Positions 7,682 to 16,537 of a DNA stretch of 64,000 nucleotides are shown here, one piece after another. This stretch comes from Bog-756 sp963704585 (lineage in GTDB: Bacteria > Actinomycetota > Acidimicrobiia > Acidimicrobiales > RAAP-2), in contig OY969919.1 in the NCBI GenBank assembly GCA_963704585.1, positions 3,410,001-3,474,000 of the forward strand, read 5' to 3'. The notes beneath the pieces are model-generated. The model saw only the letters and a program-made list of their open reading frames with translations, had not been told where the DNA came from and did not search any database. Numbering within the stretch: the first letter of the stretch is position 1; each line of letters opens with the position of its first letter. A program made the translations under genes and the position numbers.

Positions 7682-8515
7682 TCAGCTCCGGCGCATGGCC
7701 TCGCGGAGGGGCCGGTACCCGATCGGCGTCACCCCCGCGTCAGCCATCGCCTGGCCGAGTCCCCGGTCCGCGACGAGGAGCACGTGGTCGGCCACCCGGT
7801 CCTCCCAATCACCGGTGATCGCCCGCAGCTCTGGGGTGTCGATCGCGGGTCGGAGGGTGACCTCGGTCACGCCTGCGGGCAGCGCACCGAGGAGGTCGAA
7901 GAAGGCCTGCCGGGCACCACGCGCCGGCAGCGTGACGAACCGGTCGGCGAAGAGCACGCCTTCCTCGGCCGCGAGTGAGCGGAGCGGGAAGCCGGCGTTG
8001 TGCTCGGCATCGGGCGACACCGCCCGGATCGGCAGGGCGAAGTCGATCGCGAGCTCGAGGTAGACGTCGAAGAATTCGGGGCGGAGCAGCAGCGCGTCGA
8101 GGTGCGCGTCGAGATGGCTGATGTCGAACCCCCAGAGCACGGCGCGCTCGACCTGGGCCCGGCACTCGCGCCGGACCTCGTCGAGGTCGGCGTGGTCCCA
8201 GACGTCCCGCACCGTGCGGGGGAAGCCGCCGTCGCCGTCCAACAGCGAGGGGGCCTGGGTGATCGGCCCCCAGCGGTAGAGGTCGTGCTCGGCGTTGAGG
8301 GTGAGCCGGACCCCGACATCGTCGCCGCGGAAGCGCGACGCCGACTCGCGGGCCCAGGGGGCGGGCACGATGAGCGACGCGCTCGTGGCGATGCCGTCTC
8401 GCAGCGACTCGTACACCCCGACGGTCGCCGCGTGGCAGAAGCCGAGATCGGCGCTGTTGAGGATCAGGAGGCGTGCGTCGGCCGGGTAGTCGAGACGTTC
8501 GGCGAGGGACGGCAC
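7682..8515 (-). CDS. ChbG/YdjC-type carbohydrate deacetylase-like protein
   Basis: About 277 aa from GTG 8515, chosen because similarity begins at LLILNSADLGFCHAATVGVYES and upstream sequence is low-complexity shadow. ILNSADLG with the DD/AD-type metal aspartate, the LTLNAEHDLYRW segment and ISHLDAHLD (second metal ligands, H-x-D-x-H) fit the YdjC/ChbG family, which removes acetyl groups from chito-oligosaccharides or related sugars. The usual GLHL-type motif is altered to GVRLTLN. No sugar transport genes are adjacent, so the substrate is open. No strong ribosome site is visible before the GTG. Confidence 0.75.
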   Translation of the reverse strand: MPSLAERLDYPADARLLILNSADLGFCHAATVGVYESLRDGIATSASLIVPAPWARESASRFRGDDVGVRLTLNAEHDLYRWGPITQAPSLLDGDGGFPRTVRDVWDHADLDEVRRECRAQVERAVLWGFDISHLDAHLDALLLRPEFFDVYLELAIDFALPIRAVSPDAEHNAGFPLRSLAAEEGVLFADRFVTLPARGARQAFFDLLGALPAGVTEVTLRPAIDTPELRAITGDWEDRVADHVLLVADRGLGQAMADAGVTPIGYRPLREAMRRS

Positions 8516-8573
8516 GAAAGCGACTGTAGCGAGGAGTGCTTCGGGGCGGCGCGGGGTGGAACCCCGGAGGCCG

Positions 8574-8873
8574 CTACGAGGCGTCCCGCTCGAGCAGCGC
8601 TCGTGCGGCCGCCACCCCTTCGAGGCCGATCTGCCGGGTCCGTTCGTCGAGCCGCCACGGGGTGGCGGCCCCGGTGGTGGCCGGCTCCCGTGACGCCGGC
8701 GGGGCGTGCCCGGCGGCCCCGTGCCGCTCGGCGCGTCCGGGAGCGGGCCGTCCCCGGCGCGCCGGCGTGGGCGTGCGCCCGGTGGGCGCCCGCCGACGCG
8801 TGCGGAGGGTGGGCGCAGGGAGGGGGAGCTCGAGCTGGAGGGCGGCTCCCCGGGGTCGACGGCTCGATGGCAC
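8574..8873 (-). CDS. Small conserved-looking basic protein
   Basis: A 99-aa frame from GTG 8873. The middle is Pro/Arg-rich and low in complexity. The two ends look selected: LQLELPLPAPTLR near the start and PWRLDERTRQIGLEGVAAAR at the end, a short helical module I associate with small actinobacterial proteins of unknown function. No clear ribosome site is seen, and the codon pattern of the middle part is not distinctive. It fills an otherwise empty stretch of nearly 400 bp and is divergent from the oxidoreductase at 8910. It may be a gene or a fortunate frame. Confidence 0.4.
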   Translation of the reverse strand: MPSSRRPRGAALQLELPLPAPTLRTRRRAPTGRTPTPARRGRPAPGRAERHGAAGHAPPASREPATTGAATPWRLDERTRQIGLEGVAAARALLERDAS

Positions 8874-8909
8874 GGGTCCAGCATGCCGGGAGGGTGTATT
8901 ACGAGGGCC

Positions 8910-9899
8910 ATGACAGCTGGTCAGACCCCGACGACGCCCGGTCCGCGCTGGGGGATCACGGTCCCCTTCGACGGCGTACCGCTCGCAGCGCACCGTGCGT
9001 GGTACGAGCAGCTCGCCGACCTCGGCTACACCGACATCTGGTCGGCGGAGACCGACGGGGTCGACGGGTTCACGCCGCTCGCCCTGGCCGCGGCCTGGAC
9101 CCCCGTGCTCCGGCTCGGCGTCGCCATCATCCCCGCCTACACGAGAGGACCCGCTCTGCTCGCCCAGAGCGTGGCAGCGATGGCCGAGGCCGCGCCGGGA
9201 CGGTTCACCCTCGGCCTCGGGACCTCCTCGGACGTGATCGTGAGCCGCTGGAACGGCATCGAGTTCGCCGAGCCCTACCGGCGCGCCCGTGACACGATCC
9301 GGTTCCTGCGGGCCGCACTCGCGGGGGAGAAGGTCGATCACGACTACGGCACCTTCGCGGTCCGCGGTTTCCGGCTCGCGCGTCCGGTCGCCGATCCGCC
9401 GCCGATCTTCCTGGCCGCGCTGCGGCCGGGCATGCTCCGCCTCGCCGGGCGCGAGGCGGACGGCGCGATCCTCAACTGGCTCTCCGCCGAGGACGTGTCC
9501 ACGGTCACCGCCGAGCTCGGCGCTCCGTGCCCGGTCGCCTGCCGCATCTTCGTCTGCCCCTCCGAGGACGCCGACACGGTGCGCGCGATCGGGCGCCGGA
9601 TGATCGCGGCCTACCTCAACGTCGGCGTCTACGCGGCCTTCCACCGCTGGCTCGGGCGCGGGCCGGAGCTCGAGCCGATGTGGAAGGCGTGGGAGGCCGG
9701 CGACCGCAAGGCCGCGCTCGCCGCGATCCCCGACGAGGTGGTCGATGTCCTCGTCGTGCACGGCTCCTACGACGAGTGCCGTGCACACGTCGGCCGCTAC
9801 GTGGCGAACGGCGTCGGCATCCCGGTGCTCGCGGTGATCCCCGTCGGGGTCACGATCGGGGAGGCGATCCGCGGCCTCGCTCCACCCTGGGTCGCCTGA
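8910..9899 (+). CDS. LLM class flavin-dependent oxidoreductase
   Basis: A 329-aa luciferase-like TIM-barrel protein. WGITVPFDGVPLAAHRAW at the start, YTDIWSAETDGVDGFTPL, LRLGVAIIPAYTRGPALLAQ and FTLGLGTSSDVIV follow the order of strands in F420-dependent oxidoreductases; the later GREADGAILNW is also typical. The ATG at 8910 begins where the family begins; the upstream frame is low-complexity. In actinobacteria these enzymes usually use F420 for hydride transfer to diverse substrates; cofactor and substrate are inferred. It is transcribed alone, with purE convergent 75 bp downstream. Confidence 0.9.
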   Translation: MTAGQTPTTPGPRWGITVPFDGVPLAAHRAWYEQLADLGYTDIWSAETDGVDGFTPLALAAAWTPVLRLGVAIIPAYTRGPALLAQSVAAMAEAAPGRFTLGLGTSSDVIVSRWNGIEFAEPYRRARDTIRFLRAALAGEKVDHDYGTFAVRGFRLARPVADPPPIFLAALRPGMLRLAGREADGAILNWLSAEDVSTVTAELGAPCPVACRIFVCPSEDADTVRAIGRRMIAAYLNVGVYAAFHRWLGRGPELEPMWKAWEAGDRKAALAAIPDEVVDVLVVHGSYDECRAHVGRYVANGVGIPVLAVIPVGVTIGEAIRGLAPPWVA

Positions 9900-9974
9900 G
9901 GTCGACTCCCCGGTCGCCGGCGCGCCGACAGCCGGCGCTCCGAAAGGCGGCCGCTCGGAAGGCGCTTGGCCCGA

Positions 9975-10469
9975 TCAGCTCGTCGTGTAGCGGGCGACGA
10001 CCTCGGCGTCCTGGTCCTTGACCTGGTCGGCGAGGTCCTGCGCGTAGCGGGCGAGCTCCGCCTCGAGCCGCGGGTCGCCGAGGGCCAGGATGCGCACGGC
10101 GAGCAGTGCCGCATTGCGTGCGCCGTTGACGGCGACGGTCGCGACCGGGACGCCGCGGGGCATCTGCACCATCGAGAGGAGCGAGTCGAGGCCTTCGAGG
10201 TTGGAGAGGGCGACCGGCACGCCGATGACCGGGAGCGGGGTCACCGCGGCGACCACGCCCGCGAGGTGGGCCGCGCCACCGGCCGCGGCGATGATGACCT
10301 TGATCCCCGCCGCGGCGGCGCCGCGGGCGAACGCCACGGTCTCGTCCGGGGTTCGGTGAGCGGAGAGGACGCGGACCTCGGTCGGCACCCCGAAGGTCCG
10401 GAGCGTCTGGACCGCCTCGTCCATGAGCGACGAGTCGGAGCCACTTCCCATGATGATGGCGACGGACAT
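9975..10469 (-). CDS. purE: N5-carboxyaminoimidazole ribonucleotide mutase (class I PurE)
   Basis: A 164-aa protein, the normal PurE length. It starts MSVAIIMGSGSDSSLM, containing the GSGSD nucleotide loop, then VLSAHRTPD, IIAAAGGAAHLAGVVAA with the catalytic-site histidine, and MPRGVPVATVAVNGARNAAL. It moves the carboxyl group from N5 to C4 of the imidazole ring in purine synthesis. The ATG at 10469 is the family start; the longer upstream frame is noise. The partner gene purK is not in the window, so the gene stands alone between two luciferase-like oxidoreductases. Confidence 0.96.
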   Translation of the reverse strand: MSVAIIMGSGSDSSLMDEAVQTLRTFGVPTEVRVLSAHRTPDETVAFARGAAAAGIKVIIAAAGGAAHLAGVVAAVTPLPVIGVPVALSNLEGLDSLLSMVQMPRGVPVATVAVNGARNAALLAVRILALGDPRLEAELARYAQDLADQVKDQDAEVVARYTTS

Positions 10470-10609
10470 CAGTGCATTCTGCCCGAGGTGCGCCCGGGCG
10501 CACGAATGCGTGCATCGCGGGCCTCCCGCGCCCCGGCGGTACCGTGGTGCCGCCCGGTGGCCGTGGTCGGCCGCATCCTGGTAGACGGGGACGACGGAGG
10601 AGGAGCGCG

Positions 10610-11515
10610 ATGCGCATCGGCGTGATGTTCGACACGGAGCGGCCCTTCGACCGGGTGGTGGAGGACGTGCGGTCGCTCCATGCGGCCGGCATCGGGACGG
10701 CGTGGGCTTCGCAGATCTTCGCCTACGACGCCCTGACCGCGCTCGGCGCGATCGCAAGGGAGGTGCCGGGCATCGGGCTCGGAACCGCGGTCGTCCCCAT
10801 CCAGCCGAGGCATCCGGTGATGCTCGCGGGACAGGCGCTGACCGTGCAGGCCGCGTCGGGCGGCCGCCTCACACTCGGGATCGGGCTCTCGCACCAGATG
10901 GTCATCGAGAACGTGTTCGGCCTCTCCTTCGACAAGCCGGCGCGGGAGATGCGCGAGTACCTCTCGATCCTGGTGCCTCTGCTCGAGGGGGAGCAGGTCT
11001 CGTTCAGCGGTGAGGTCCTCAGCGCGTCGACCTTCGGGCCGCTCCAGATCGACGCACCGCCGCCTCCGGTGCTGGTCGCCGCCCTCGGGACCACGATGCT
11101 GCGGATCGCCGGCCGTCTCGCGTCGGGGACGGTCACCTGGATGACGGGGCCCGCGACGATCGGGTCCCACATCATCCCGACGATCACGGACGCAGCCGCG
11201 GCGGCCGGCCGCCCGGCGCCGAGGATCGGGGTCGGCCTGCCGGTCTGCGTCACCGACGACGTGCCGGGCGCGCGTGCGAAGGCGGCCGAGACCTTCTCCA
11301 TCTACGGCCATCTCCCTTCGTACCGGGCGATGCTCGACCGCGAAGGCGCCGAGGGTCCGGCGGACGTTGCGATCGTGGGCAGGGAGTCGGCGGTCGCCGA
11401 GGCCGTGCACCAGCTCGCGGCGATGGGCGTCACCGACTTCTGCGGCGCGCCCTTCGGCTCGGGAGACGAGATCGCAGCATCGGTCGCCCTGCTCGCCTCG
11501 ATCGCCGGGAGCTGA
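10610..11515 (+). CDS. LLM class (F420-dependent type) oxidoreductase
   Basis: A 301-aa luciferase-like protein. GGAGGAGGAG lies just before the ATG at 10610, and MRIGVMFD is the conserved first strand. GTAWASQIFAYDALTALGA, GIGLGTAVVPIQPRHPVMLA, GGRLTLGIGLSHQMV and RIAGRLASGTVTWM match the F420-dependent subgroup. The C-terminal FGAP-like segment FCGAPFGSGDE is also typical. The substrate is unknown. It is divergent from purE across 140 bp and convergent with the DsbA-like gene 10 bp downstream. Confidence 0.9.
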   Translation: MRIGVMFDTERPFDRVVEDVRSLHAAGIGTAWASQIFAYDALTALGAIAREVPGIGLGTAVVPIQPRHPVMLAGQALTVQAASGGRLTLGIGLSHQMVIENVFGLSFDKPAREMREYLSILVPLLEGEQVSFSGEVLSASTFGPLQIDAPPPPVLVAALGTTMLRIAGRLASGTVTWMTGPATIGSHIIPTITDAAAAAGRPAPRIGVGLPVCVTDDVPGARAKAAETFSIYGHLPSYRAMLDREGAEGPADVAIVGRESAVAEAVHQLAAMGVTDFCGAPFGSGDEIAASVALLASIAGS

Positions 11516-11525
11516 GCGCCGGCCC

Positions 11526-12133
11526 CTACCGCGCGATGCGGGTGTGCTTGAGCTCGTTGATCTCGGGGTGGTCGACGACCAGCCCGAGCACGCGCTCGAT
11601 CGTGGCGCGGGCGAGCGCGCCGTCGCCACCGGGACGGGTCATGAGGCGGACGAACGCGGCCCGCTCGCCGACGACGAACGTCGGGACGCCGAACACGGCG
11701 AAGTGCTCGACGGCACGCTCGTGCTCCTCCCGGGCCGCCTTTGCCGGCCAGCCCGACTCGACCTCGGCGAGGACCGCGTCCGGGTCGGCACCGCCCCGCT
11801 CGAGCGCACGGCGAACCACGTCCGGATCGCGGAGGTCGCCGGCGTCGTCGTGGCGCGCGGCGAAGAGCGAGCGGTGCACGGACCGGAAGACGTCGGGATA
11901 CCGGTCGCGCACGACCACCCCGGCGGTGAGCGAGAGGAGGTCGGGCTGGTGGGCCGGGTCCTCCCACGAGGGAGTCGCGCCCTCGGCCACGTGGGTCTGG
12001 TTGAGGAAGAACGGGACGTAGCCGACCTGCCAGGGAGCGCCGGCATCGAGCGCGTCGAGCAGGTGCTCGTGGCCGTTCCCGCGAAGGGACAGCGGTAGTC
12101 CCAGGTCACGGAGAAGGCCAGCGGTTCGTTCAT
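11526..12133 (-). CDS. DsbA-family thioredoxin-fold protein, single-base frameshift near its start
   Basis: The ATG at 12133 gives MNEPLAFSVTWDYRCPFA, the first strand and active-site loop of the DsbA/2-hydroxychromene-2-carboxylate isomerase fold. After about 18 codons the good reading jumps frame to RGNGHEHLLDALDAGAPW, which then runs to 11526 with a normal domain (VGYVPFFLNQTHV, then FGVPTFVVGERAAFVRLM, the cis-proline region). Adding one base near 12080 (CPFA-RNGHEHLL) restores a single protein of about 202 aa. Either the sequence has lost a base or the gene is newly broken. The loop has one cysteine only, as in mycothiol- or glutathione-linked members rather than disulfide-forming DsbA. 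Confidence 0.75.
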
Positions 12134-12230
12134 GCTTGCGCAACCCCTCCTCGCGAACGGGTATTCCGGGCGGTGCCCGGACGATCCCCTCGGGGAACGG
12201 ACCGCCGCACGTCCGCCGCGAGAACGGCCG

Positions 12231-12836
12231 TCACACGAACCGCCGGCCCACGAGACCCAACGTGACACCGATGAGGGCGCCGCCGGCGACATCGGAGGCG
12301 TGGTGGGCCCGGAGGTGGAGTCGGCTGAGGCCGACCAGGGTCGCGCCGCCGAAGAGGAGGGTGTTCCCCGGCCGGTCGCCGCGCTGGCTCATGACGGTCG
12401 CGGCACAGAACGCGGCGAGCGTGTGGCCGCTCGGGAAGCTCGACGTCTTCGGCCTGCGGACCGGCACGCCGCCCTCCGTCACGCGGAGGTCGGCGTGGTC
12501 GGGGCGGGCGCGCCCGACGAACGCTTTGATGGTCGCGTTCACGAGGCTCGACTCGACGCCGGCGACCGCGAGCGCGCGCACCGCACGGGCCCGCTCGGGA
12601 CCCGGATGCCGGGCCCGCCAGACCGTCGTCACCGCCCACATGATGCCCCGGTCCCCGAGCCCGGTCACGAGCTTCGCCGCGGTGTCGAGGGCCGGCTGCC
12701 CTCGCCCAGGCTCGAACCACCCGTCGACCCGATCGTCGATCGAGCGAACAAGCGCCGCGGGCCCGCCATGCTCGGGAGGGGTCTCGCGGGGCGGGGGAGC
12801 GACCGGTGCGCCGAGCTCGTGCGCCGGCTCGCTCAC
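12231..12836 (-). CDS. PAP2-family membrane phosphatase
   Basis: About 201 aa from GTG 12836, which overlaps the stop codon of the upstream nuclease gene as GTGA. The three phosphatase signatures are present in order: K-x6-R-P in KAFVGRARP, P-S-G-H in FPSGHTLAAF, and S-R-x5-H-x3-D in SRLHLRAHHASD. Hydrophobic segments flank them, and the active site should face outside the membrane. Family members dephosphorylate lipid phosphates such as phosphatidate, undecaprenyl diphosphate or phosphoinositols; the substrate is not readable. It is translationally coupled to the RecB-like gene although no functional link is obvious. Confidence 0.88.
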   Translation of the reverse strand: MSEPAHELGAPVAPPPRETPPEHGGPAALVRSIDDRVDGWFEPGRGQPALDTAAKLVTGLGDRGIMWAVTTVWRARHPGPERARAVRALAVAGVESSLVNATIKAFVGRARPDHADLRVTEGGVPVRRPKTSSFPSGHTLAAFCAATVMSQRGDRPGNTLLFGGATLVGLSRLHLRAHHASDVAGGALIGVTLGLVGRRFV

Positions 12837-13654
12837 GCCACCCCACCGAGGGCCACCGCGGCGGTCCGTGCCGCGTCGGCCGGGTCGCCGCCGTACGCCG
12901 GACAGAAGGCCTTGAAGTTGCAGAACCCGCAGAGTCGCGAGGTCCGGGGGCGGAAGTCCTCGTCGCGGCAGGCCCGCTCGATCGCGGACCACACGGCGAG
13001 CGTCTTGTGGCGGTGCCCGCGGAGCGCCTGTTCGGTCGGCGCCGCCGAGATCGTCGTCGGCTCGCGCAGGTGGAGCAGCCGGACCTCGACGGGGCGCTCT
13101 CCGAGCACCTCCTCGCAGAGCACCGCGTAGAGGTGGACGCCCTGCAACCTCGCCTGCTCGTACGAAGGGGACGGCGCCCGACCCGTCTTGTAGTCGACGA
13201 CGACCAGGTCGCCCTCGGGCGTGCGATCGAGCCGGTCGATGATCCCGCGCAGGCGGACACCTCCGAGCTGCGCCTCGAGCTTCAGCTCGACGCCGACGAC
13301 GTCGACCTGGTCGGGATCCTCGATCGCGAAGTCGTTGGCCACGAGCGCAGCGGCTTCCGACTGCAGCACGGCGCGCTCGGCGTCGGTGAGACCGAGGTCC
13401 TCGAGCTCGGGCTCACCCTGGAGGAGCTCCCAGGCGGTGTCGAGCTCGGACGCCGCCGCGTCGCGGGTGCGCGCACCGGGCGGATGGAGCCAGTACAGGC
13501 GTTCGAGTGCCTTGTGGACGAGCGTGCCCTTGACCGCCCAGATCGACGGCGGGTCGGGGAGCTTCTCGATCGTGGCGAACCGGAAGGCGAGCGCGCACTC
13601 GCGGAACGACGACACCTTCGAGGGCGAGAGCGATCGCGGGGGTTCGAATGCCAC
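12833..13654 (-). CDS. RecB-family PD-(D/E)XK nuclease with Fe-S cysteines
   Basis: A 273-aa stand-alone nuclease. SLSPSKVSSFRECALAFRF is the N-terminal helix with a first cysteine; GTLVHKALERL gives the H motif; GIIDRLDR and VVVDYKTG supply the catalytic D...D-x-K residues; and the C-terminal CGFCNFKAFCPAY provides three cysteines, which with the N-terminal one form the Fe-S site seen in Cas4/AddB-like nucleases. The fold processes DNA ends in repair. It is not next to cas genes or a CRISPR array. The following PAP2 gene overlaps its stop codon; the upstream hydrolase gene ends 9 bp before it. Confidence 0.9.
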   Translation of the reverse strand: MAFEPPRSLSPSKVSSFRECALAFRFATIEKLPDPPSIWAVKGTLVHKALERLYWLHPPGARTRDAAASELDTAWELLQGEPELEDLGLTDAERAVLQSEAAALVANDFAIEDPDQVDVVGVELKLEAQLGGVRLRGIIDRLDRTPEGDLVVVDYKTGRAPSPSYEQARLQGVHLYAVLCEEVLGERPVEVRLLHLREPTTISAAPTEQALRGHRHKTLAVWSAIERACRDEDFRPRTSRLCGFCNFKAFCPAYGGDPADAARTAAVALGGVA

Positions 13655-13663
13655 GGAGCCAGA

Positions 13664-14569
13664 CTACGACGGGGCTGTCTCCTCGGCGGGCACCAGATGC
13701 CGCACGACCGATGCGGCGACGGCCGACGGGTCCTGGAGCGGGCCGAAGTGCCCGAGCCCGGGGAGGACCTCGATGCTCGCCGACCGGAGACGGGCCGCGT
13801 CCGCCTCGAGCAGCGCCGACCCGAACGCGTCGGTCCGCTCGCCGCAGGCGAGGGAGACGTGGCAGCGGATCTCGGGGAACCGCGCGAAGGCGTCGTGGGC
13901 GGCACCGTTCGCGTAGATCTCGGCCTCGTCGTCCCTCCGGCACCGGAGCCGGACGGAGCGCCCGTCCCCGCCCTCCGCCGCCGGGACGACTTCGAACCCC
14001 GACTCGACGTACCACCGGAGGGCCTCGGGTTCGAAGGCGCCGAAGCTGGGCTTCGCAGAGAAGTTGACGAAGGCGTCCTCCGCGGACGGGAAGGTCTCGC
14101 GCCGGCGGCGCGCGCCGATCGCGAGGATGTCGCCCTCGGTGGGCGGGAGTCCGGGGACGTCGGGGACGACGACCGGCTCGAAGCAGTAGAGGGAGCGGAA
14201 CGCGCCCGGCCGCGCCTCCTCGGCGAGGAGGAGGGACGCGCCGCCGCACGAGTGGCCGAACCCGAACGGCGCGTGGAGCCCGAGGTGGTCCACGGCCGCG
14301 AGGACGTCGAGGGCGAAGCCCGACCACGCGAAGCTCCCGTCCGCGGGACGGTCCGACCGCCCGTGCCCGCGAAGATCGATCGCCCGGCAGTGGAACGCCG
14401 GTGCCAGCGAGCCGGCGAGCGGGCGGAGCACGTCCGCGCAGAACCCCGTCGCGTGCACGAGCAGGAGGTCCGGACCCGAGCCGCCGAAGTCGTAGACGGC
14501 GATCCCGAGACCGTCCGGCGTGGTGCACCGCTCCACGACCACGTCCTCACGCGGCTCGCGGCTGCTCAC
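13664..14569 (-). CDS. Alpha/beta-fold hydrolase
   Basis: About 301 aa from GTG 14569 (VSSREPRED); the frame extends upstream without family similarity. LLLVHATGFCADVLRPL gives the oxyanion-hole region, IDLRGHGRSDRP the conserved second turn, GFGHSCGGASLLL the nucleophile elbow (G-H-S-C-G), and VLPGLGHFGPLQDP the catalytic histidine. Hydrolases of this type cleave esters, amides or C-C bonds; nothing here fixes the substrate. A Ser-Cys elbow instead of the commoner Ser-Met or Ser-Leu is a small oddity. It is divergent from the secreted protein at 14797 across a region with a palindrome. Confidence 0.85.
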   Translation of the reverse strand: MSSREPREDVVVERCTTPDGLGIAVYDFGGSGPDLLLVHATGFCADVLRPLAGSLAPAFHCRAIDLRGHGRSDRPADGSFAWSGFALDVLAAVDHLGLHAPFGFGHSCGGASLLLAEEARPGAFRSLYCFEPVVVPDVPGLPPTEGDILAIGARRRRETFPSAEDAFVNFSAKPSFGAFEPEALRWYVESGFEVVPAAEGGDGRSVRLRCRRDDEAEIYANGAAHDAFARFPEIRCHVSLACGERTDAFGSALLEADAARLRSASIEVLPGLGHFGPLQDPSAVAASVVRHLVPAEETAPS

Positions 14570-14643
14570 GCAGGCGACGGTAGCCGAGACGCCCGGGACC
14601 GGCAGCGTCGAGCCGCCATCACGGCTTCGCCAATTGTGAGTAT

Positions 14644-14660
14644 GGACAGCCATGCTGTCC
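14644..14660. promoter_or_regulatory. Perfect 7-bp inverted repeat, candidate operator
   Basis: GGACAGC-CAT-GCTGTCC is a perfect inverted repeat in the 227-bp region between the divergent hydrolase (start 14569) and the secreted protein (start 14797). An overlapping weaker dyad, TGTC-N7-GACA, follows at 14656-14670. Position and symmetry suggest a repressor or activator site, but no cognate regulator is adjacent. It is too GC-balanced and lacks a T run, so a terminator is unlikely. Confidence 0.4.
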
Positions 14661-14796
14661 GAACATGACAATGACGGGAACCCTCGTCGCGGCGACGGTC
14701 CATCGTGTGGCGGCCCTGTCGGTGTCCCTCCGTCCCGTGTTCCGCGTCGTACCCGAGGTGTACGCCCATCCGGGCGTGGTGAAGGGAGTCATCGCC

Positions 14797-15786
14797 ATGC
14801 AGCACAAGAAGCTCGCCATCGGTCTGGCTGCGCTCGCACTCGGCGCCCCGGTGCCGGCCGTCGCCGCGACGAGCGTCGGTGCGGCGACGACCCGGACCGG
14901 CACCGTCGTGTCGACTGCGTCGGGCCCTTACGGCCGGGTGCTCGTGGTGGGCGGCTCCGGCGCCGGTCCGTACCCCGCCGGTTCGTCCCTCTACTTCCCG
15001 ACGGTGGATCCGCCCGCGCAGACGGCGCTCGGGACGAAGCCGTACCGCGCGGCGTGCACGACGACGATCGTCGCGACACCGCGGGGCAACATCTCGTGCA
15101 CCGGCGCCGAGTCCGACCGGCACGCCGACTGGCCCGCCCTGACCACGACCGCGACGCCGGTTGCCGGTCCGGGGGTCGACGCCTACCTATTGGGTGCCGT
15201 CTACCGCGCCGATCTCGGGACCTACCAGGTCACCTACGCGGGCCATCCGCTCTACCTCTTCGACCCGGGACCGCACTCCTTCGCCGGCGCGAACTTCTAC
15301 GAGACGGTGCTGCCGCTTCCCCCGTGGCACACCGCGTGGTTCCTGCTCCAGCCCGACGGCGTGCCGGCCACCGGCGCCGCGAACCTCGAGACCGAGGCAC
15401 CCCAGGCGGGCACGACCTACTCGACGACCGAGCTCGCCGTCGAGATGCTGCCCGGAGTCGTGAAGGGCGGCGCAACCGTGTCGGTCTACGCATTCAGCAA
15501 GGACGCCGGGGGTCAGAGCCGGTGTGCGAACGCGTGCGCGCGTGAGTTCATCCCGGTGCTCACGGTCGGCACTCCGACGACTGCTGCCGGCGTCGACGCG
15601 GCCTCGGTCGGCACGGTGATGCGGCAGGACGGCAGCACCCAGGTGACCTACGGAGGCCAACCGCTCTACGTGTACGACGGCGAGCAGCCCCTCGCTGGGC
15701 CGAAGGGTCTGCTGACCGACGGCACCGCCGGCAACGGCAGCGGCGTGAGCGCCTTCGGGGGCACCCTGAGCCCCGTCACGCCGTAA
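14797..15786 (+). CDS. Secreted protein with COG4315-type repeats
   Basis: A 329-aa exported protein. MQHKKLAIGLAALALGAPVPAVAA is a signal peptide, and AAGGGAG-type spacing (GAAGGGAG) before ATG 14797 supports this start over the open frame upstream. The mature part contains repeats of the COG4315 'secreted repeat' type: GTYQVTYAGHPLYLFDPGP, and STQVTYGGQPLYVYDGEQP near the C-terminus, each with a G-H/Q-P-L-Y core, plus a cysteine pair CANACAREFIPVL. Such proteins are lipoprotein-like or periplasmic and of unknown function. This one has no lipobox cysteine, so it is probably released or loosely cell-wall bound. Confidence 0.75.
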   Translation: MQHKKLAIGLAALALGAPVPAVAATSVGAATTRTGTVVSTASGPYGRVLVVGGSGAGPYPAGSSLYFPTVDPPAQTALGTKPYRAACTTTIVATPRGNISCTGAESDRHADWPALTTTATPVAGPGVDAYLLGAVYRADLGTYQVTYAGHPLYLFDPGPHSFAGANFYETVLPLPPWHTAWFLLQPDGVPATGAANLETEAPQAGTTYSTTELAVEMLPGVVKGGATVSVYAFSKDAGGQSRCANACAREFIPVLTVGTPTTAAGVDAASVGTVMRQDGSTQVTYGGQPLYVYDGEQPLAGPKGLLTDGTAGNGSGVSAFGGTLSPVTP

Positions 15787-15903
15787 CACCCGGCGCCGGA
15801 GCCACTCGGCGCGCCACCCGGCCCGGGCGTCCTCATCAAGTCGTCAGGTTCGGCGAGCGATGCACGACGGCCCCGGTGCCGACCGAGTAAACACTTGGGT
15901 CAT

Positions 15904-16512
15904 ATGGAGCACTTCCTCGAGACCTGGGGCTACCTCGCGGTCTTCGCCCTCACGTTCATCTCGTCGATGGGGCTGCCTGTCGGCTCCGAGCTCGCCATCA
16001 TCTACGGCGGCGTGCTCGCGAGCGGTCAGATCCCCAACGAGCCGCACCACCTGAGCCTGGCCGTCGTGATCGTGCTCGCCACGCTGGGCGAGATCCTCGG
16101 CTCGCTGGCCGGGTACCTCATCGGCTACTTCGGCGGGCGCGCGCTCGTCGACCGCTTCGGCAAGTACGTGCTCCTCACGCACCGGGATCTCGACCGCGCA
16201 GAGGCGTGGTTCGCTCGTCACGGCGAGCCACTGGTGCTCTTCGGCCGGTTCATTCCACTGCTCCGCTCCTTCGTCTCCTTCGCGGCTGGCATCGGCGAGA
16301 TGGCGATCACCAAGTTCGTGATCTTCACCGCGATCGGCTGCGCGATCTGGTGCACCGCGCTGGCGAGCCTCGGCTACGCGTTGGGCTCGAGCTACAACCA
16401 CGTCGTCAAGGCGTTCAGCTATGCGGGCTACCTGGCGGCCGCGCTCGCCGTGCTCGCGGTCGTCGTCCTCTTCGTGCACCGGTACCGCACGGTCCGCGAG
16501 GAGCGGCACTGA
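15904..16512 (+). CDS. DedA-family membrane protein
   Basis: About 202 aa with four to five membrane segments. The family marks are visible: ESxxPxxPxE-like SSMGLPVGSELAIIYGG near residue 20, the G-x-x-x-G motifs of GEILGSLAGYLIGYFGGR, and the re-entrant motif FGRFIPLLRSFVSFAAGIGEM containing the conserved arginines. DedA proteins support lipid carrier flipping and membrane homeostasis. The start is either ATG 15904 or TTG 15895; neither has a good ribosome site. The gene stands alone. Confidence 0.9.
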   Translation: MEHFLETWGYLAVFALTFISSMGLPVGSELAIIYGGVLASGQIPNEPHHLSLAVVIVLATLGEILGSLAGYLIGYFGGRALVDRFGKYVLLTHRDLDRAEAWFARHGEPLVLFGRFIPLLRSFVSFAAGIGEMAITKFVIFTAIGCAIWCTALASLGYALGSSYNHVVKAFSYAGYLAAALAVLAVVVLFVHRYRTVREERH

Positions 16513-16537
16513 CCGGCTCACCCACCCCACCGGCGCG

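Noticed and set aside
12833..13654. Cas4 as evidence for a CRISPR system
   Set aside because: The nuclease shares the fold and Fe-S cysteines, but no cas gene or array is nearby and its context is ordinary metabolism. It fits the stand-alone RecB-like group.
12806..14668. A 620-codon plus-strand open frame
   Set aside because: It lies antisense to the RecB-like nuclease and the hydrolase, both of which have complete motif sets. It is low in complexity.
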